Assembly: GCA_046154185.1 (NCBI GenBank)
Contig: JBJXGE010000001.1
Coordinates: 86,320 to 150,319, forward strand
Direction of reading: 5' to 3'
Source of the DNA: JBJXGE01 sp046154185
GTDB lineage: Bacteria > Planctomycetota > UBA8108 > UBA1146 > JAJFFE01
Length of the DNA stretch: 64,000 nucleotides
The number at the start of each line of letters is the position of its first letter. Position 1 is the first letter of the stretch. Under the pieces are notes generated by a model. It was not told the origin of the DNA and made no database searches. It saw only the letters and a program-made list of their open reading frames with translations. Position numbers and translations under genes: made by a program. Of the stretch, positions 61,509 through 64,000 are shown in pieces.

Positions 61509-63542
61509 CTAGTTGCTGTCCTTGGCATCGCCACGAGCGAAGATGCTGGCGACGTAGTTGAGCACGTCGGTGGCGCTGTCCTCGTTGTAGCCGTGGTTCT
61601 TGATGAGTCGGTTTTTCACGACGTCGATTTTCGCCTGCGTGTCGCGGTCGACGACGTCGGAAACCAAACTCGTGAGCTTGATCGAATCCTTCTTGTCTTC
61701 GAACAGCTTCAGCTCCAGCGCGCGTTGCAGACGAGCGTTGGTCTTGTAGTCGAACACCTTGTGATCGACGGCCAACGCACCGATGTAGTTCATGATCTCG
61801 CGGCGGAAGTCGTCCTTGCGGTTCTCGGGAATGTCGATCTTCTCTTCGATCGAACGCATGAGCCGCTCGTCGGGCTCCTCCAGTTGATTCGTGTACGGAT
61901 TGCGAACTTTTTCGCGCTGCGTGTACGCTTTGACGTTGTCGATGTAGTTCGAACACAGCTTGCTGATCGCTTCCTCATCGGCGCTGATCGCCCGCTGTAC
62001 TTCGTTCTTGACGATGTCGTCGTACTCTTCCTTGACGACGGCGAGTAATTCGGAGTAGCGCTTGCGTTCCTCCTCGCTCGTGATCAGCGAGTGGTGCTTC
62101 AGTCCGCGCTCGAGCTCATTCAAGACCATGAATGGATTCACGTAGTCGTAGTCAGACACCAACGCGTTCGAGATCTTGTCCTGAATGTAGCGCGGCGAAA
62201 TGCCCTCCAGCCCCTCGCGTCGGGCCTCGGCTCGCAACTCTTTCACGTTTTCCTCGGTGAAGCCCGGCAACGACTTCCCGTCGTAGAGTTTCAACTTCTG
62301 CAACAGGTTCAGCTGGGCATTTTTCGGCTCTTCGAGTCGTGTCAGTACCGCCCACATCCCGCAGATCTCGATCGTATGCGGCGCGATGTGTTTCGAAATC
62401 TTCGGCTGAGCGAAGTCCTTCTGGTAAATCCGAATCTCATCCTGCAGGTCGGTGATGTACGGAATGTCGATCTTGACGGTGCGATCGCGAAAAGCCTCCA
62501 TCAACTCGTTGTTCTGCAGCTTGCGATACTCGGGTTCGTTCGTGTGCCCGATGATCACCTCGTCGATGTACGTCTGCGCGAACTTCTTCGGTTTGATGTT
62601 GTGCTCTTGGCTCGCGCCCAACAGATCGTAGAGAAACGCGACGTCGAGCTTCAGCACCTCGATAAACTCGATCAAGCCGCGATTGGCAATGTTGAACTCA
62701 CCGTCGAAGTTGAACGCACGCGGATCGGAATCCGAACCGTACTCGGCGATCTTCCGGTAGTTGACATCGCCCGTGAGTTCGGTCGAGTCCTGGTTTTTCT
62801 CATCCTTGGGCTGGAAGGTACCAATGCCGATGCGATCGCGCTCCGAAAGCAAGATTCGGCGCACTCGCACGTGATTGATCATCTTGTTCCAGTCGCCGTC
62901 ATACTTCTCCATGTAGTAGTTGTAGTAGTAACGGCTGAAAGGACAAAGCGAGCCCTCGAGCTTGAGCTTGTAGCGGGCGCTCGGCAGCTTGTTGAGCGTC
63001 TCGAGCAAGGCCAAACGCGCCTTCTCCGGCACCAAGTAAAGTGGCTCCTCATGCATCGGACAAGGCACCCAAGCACCCTGCTCGTCTTGCCAGTCGTAGC
63101 TATAGAGCACGCCGGCGTCGCTGCGCGAGTAGGCTTCAATGCCCTTCTTCAGCATGCGCACAATCGTGCTCTTGGAGGAGCCGACTGGACCGTGAAGCAA
63201 CAGGACACGACGTTCGGTTCCGTAACCTTGTGCCGCCGACTTGAAAAAATTGACGAGCCGCATGAGCGATCGATCGAGTCCGAACACCGCGTCTTTCCCG
63301 CCATCGAGCGGGTCGCCGAAAAACTTGTAGTGCGTATATTCTTCGCGGAGCCGGGTGTACTCGGTCTTGCCGTGCGACATGATCATGTCGTACATGCGTT
63401 GAAAGGCGTTTCGCAGTACGTTCGGGTCGCGCTGGATGATCTCCAAATACTCATGGAAGGAGCCCGACCAGTTGAGCACTCGGAACTTCTGCGCATCCAG
63501 GTTTTGGCTGATCAGTGCGTAAAGATTGAGCTCGTTGTTCAT
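61509..63542 (-). CDS. prkA: PrkA serine protein kinase / AAA+ protein
   Basis: 677 aa from ATG at 63542 (GGAGG six bases upstream). N-terminal AAA-like domain with P-loop LLHGPVGSSKSTIVR (about 115-129), a Walker B-type VIIGHTNEPEYR, and the C-terminal PrkA domain (IEEKIDIPENRKDDFRREIMNYIGA). PrkA (YeaG) is reported as a kinase and/or AAA+ protease in different bacteria. First gene of prkA-yeaH-spoVR; it lies 81 bp before yeaH. Confidence 0.97.
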   Translation of the reverse strand: MNNELNLYALISQNLDAQKFRVLNWSGSFHEYLEIIQRDPNVLRNAFQRMYDMIMSHGKTEYTRLREEYTHYKFFGDPLDGGKDAVFGLDRSLMRLVNFFKSAAQGYGTERRVLLLHGPVGSSKSTIVRMLKKGIEAYSRSDAGVLYSYDWQDEQGAWVPCPMHEEPLYLVPEKARLALLETLNKLPSARYKLKLEGSLCPFSRYYYNYYMEKYDGDWNKMINHVRVRRILLSERDRIGIGTFQPKDEKNQDSTELTGDVNYRKIAEYGSDSDPRAFNFDGEFNIANRGLIEFIEVLKLDVAFLYDLLGASQEHNIKPKKFAQTYIDEVIIGHTNEPEYRKLQNNELMEAFRDRTVKIDIPYITDLQDEIRIYQKDFAQPKISKHIAPHTIEICGMWAVLTRLEEPKNAQLNLLQKLKLYDGKSLPGFTEENVKELRAEARREGLEGISPRYIQDKISNALVSDYDYVNPFMVLNELERGLKHHSLITSEEERKRYSELLAVVKEEYDDIVKNEVQRAISADEEAISKLCSNYIDNVKAYTQREKVRNPYTNQLEEPDERLMRSIEEKIDIPENRKDDFRREIMNYIGALAVDHKVFDYKTNARLQRALELKLFEDKKDSIKLTSLVSDVVDRDTQAKIDVVKNRLIKNHGYNEDSATDVLNYVASIFARGDAKDSN

Positions 63543-64000
63543 TCGGTGCCTCCAGCACTCATGATCGGACTCGGGGCGGGCGTTGCTGAAGCCCATCTCC
63601 CAGCGCCAAGCTTCGGAAAGCCACTTTGGTTCGCGCGCTGACGGCATCAACGCCGACGACGGTCGGGCGATTCCACGACAAGTATCGAAGTCCCTATCGC
63701 GATAATCGCGTCGAGCGAGACACGCGCGACGTGCGCGCGCTGCGCTCGCGGACGTGGCTCCGCCACGACCGCTTCATCTCAACGAGCTCGCCGCCGGCTC
63801 GAAGAATGGCTCGTAACACTGACGACGCGAAACCTTTACTTGGCATCGCGCTTGTTTTAGGTCCAGTTCGCGCCGCAAGTCTCGGCTCATGGCGTGTTCT
63901 GAGTGTAGGGCGTGGGGTTGCGTCTCGCAACCGCTAGATCATTCGGCACGCGCGGACGAAACGAAAACGCCGGCGGCCTCGTGCGTATTCACGCGCGAGG
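63543..64000. other. 458-bp region upstream of prkA
   Basis: It holds the prkA ribosome site and presumably its promoter. A palindromic TATCGCGATA is seen near 63691-63700. No gene with family features, no tRNA and no clear -35/-10 pair were found up to the window end. Confidence 0.5.

Noticed and set aside
62091..63641. Plus-strand open frame of 516 aa opposite prkA
   Set aside because: Antisense shadow of a strongly conserved kinase gene; no domain features.
1..64000. tRNA genes, CRISPR arrays, insertion sequences, phage or integrase genes
   Set aside because: I searched by eye for T-loop-like sequences, direct repeats with spacers, and transposase/integrase motifs and found none; a covariance-model search could still reveal a tRNA.

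Overview
The window is about 64 kb of G+C-rich DNA from a diderm bacterium. It carries two secretins, type IV pilus assembly genes, two lipoproteins with lipoboxes, and many exported proteins. It is densely coded, mostly on the minus strand. I saw no tRNA, rRNA, IS element, phage gene or CRISPR array. Gene content (type IV pilus, regulatory PTS with YvcK, PrkA/YeaH/SpoVR, TPR- and PH-domain membrane proteins, eukaryote-like Snf7 and CHAT proteins) would fit Planctomycetota or another deep-branching Gram-negative phylum, but I cannot assign a phylum from sequence reading alone.

Left edge (1-3530, minus strand): the most unusual locus. A MerR-type regulator starts a compact operon followed by a protein of unknown function, two helical proteins that look ESCRT-III/PspA-like, and, running off the left edge, a protein whose helix pattern and residues closely recall eukaryotic Vps2/CHMP2-type ESCRT-III subunits. 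A near-perfect operator-like inverted repeat lies just upstream of the operon.

3790-18561 (minus): nucleotide salvage (hpt, upp-like), a Ser/Arg-rich exported TPR protein, a degenerate sensor kinase, a VanZ-like gene, and pyrR-pyrB-pyrC. In the last, the dihydroorotase-like protein has lost metal ligands. Then come a truncated-looking MnmE, a PilT/PilU ATPase, and rng-rplU-rpmA-obg. 18828-24734: pilM-pilN-pilO-(TPR+PilP-like)-pilQ, with a predicted promoter and a clear terminator. 25012-29094: hpf-ptsN-yvcK-ptsH-ptsI, a regulatory PTS. 29270-33218: thrS, asd, truA.

33355-41019 (plus): dinB, then an exported CHAT-family cysteine peptidase, a GspD-like secretin with a long C-terminal extension, a HEAT-like lipoprotein and a methyltransferase-fold lipoprotein. 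These four look like one envelope or secretion unit.

41095-53697 (minus): a tightly packed set with an unknown protein, three radical SAM proteins, two glycosyltransferases and a TPP-dependent E1 alpha/beta pair, followed by a fumarylacetoacetase-family enzyme, a Dus enzyme and an AlkP-superfamily protein. It reads as a biosynthetic cluster, perhaps for surface glycosylation or a modified metabolite. 53949-58813: an FKBP isomerase with terminator, then (plus strand) a triple-repeat membrane protein and YdbS/YdbT-like PH-domain proteins. 58823-63542 (minus): prkA-yeaH-spoVR, a conserved stress/kinase module.
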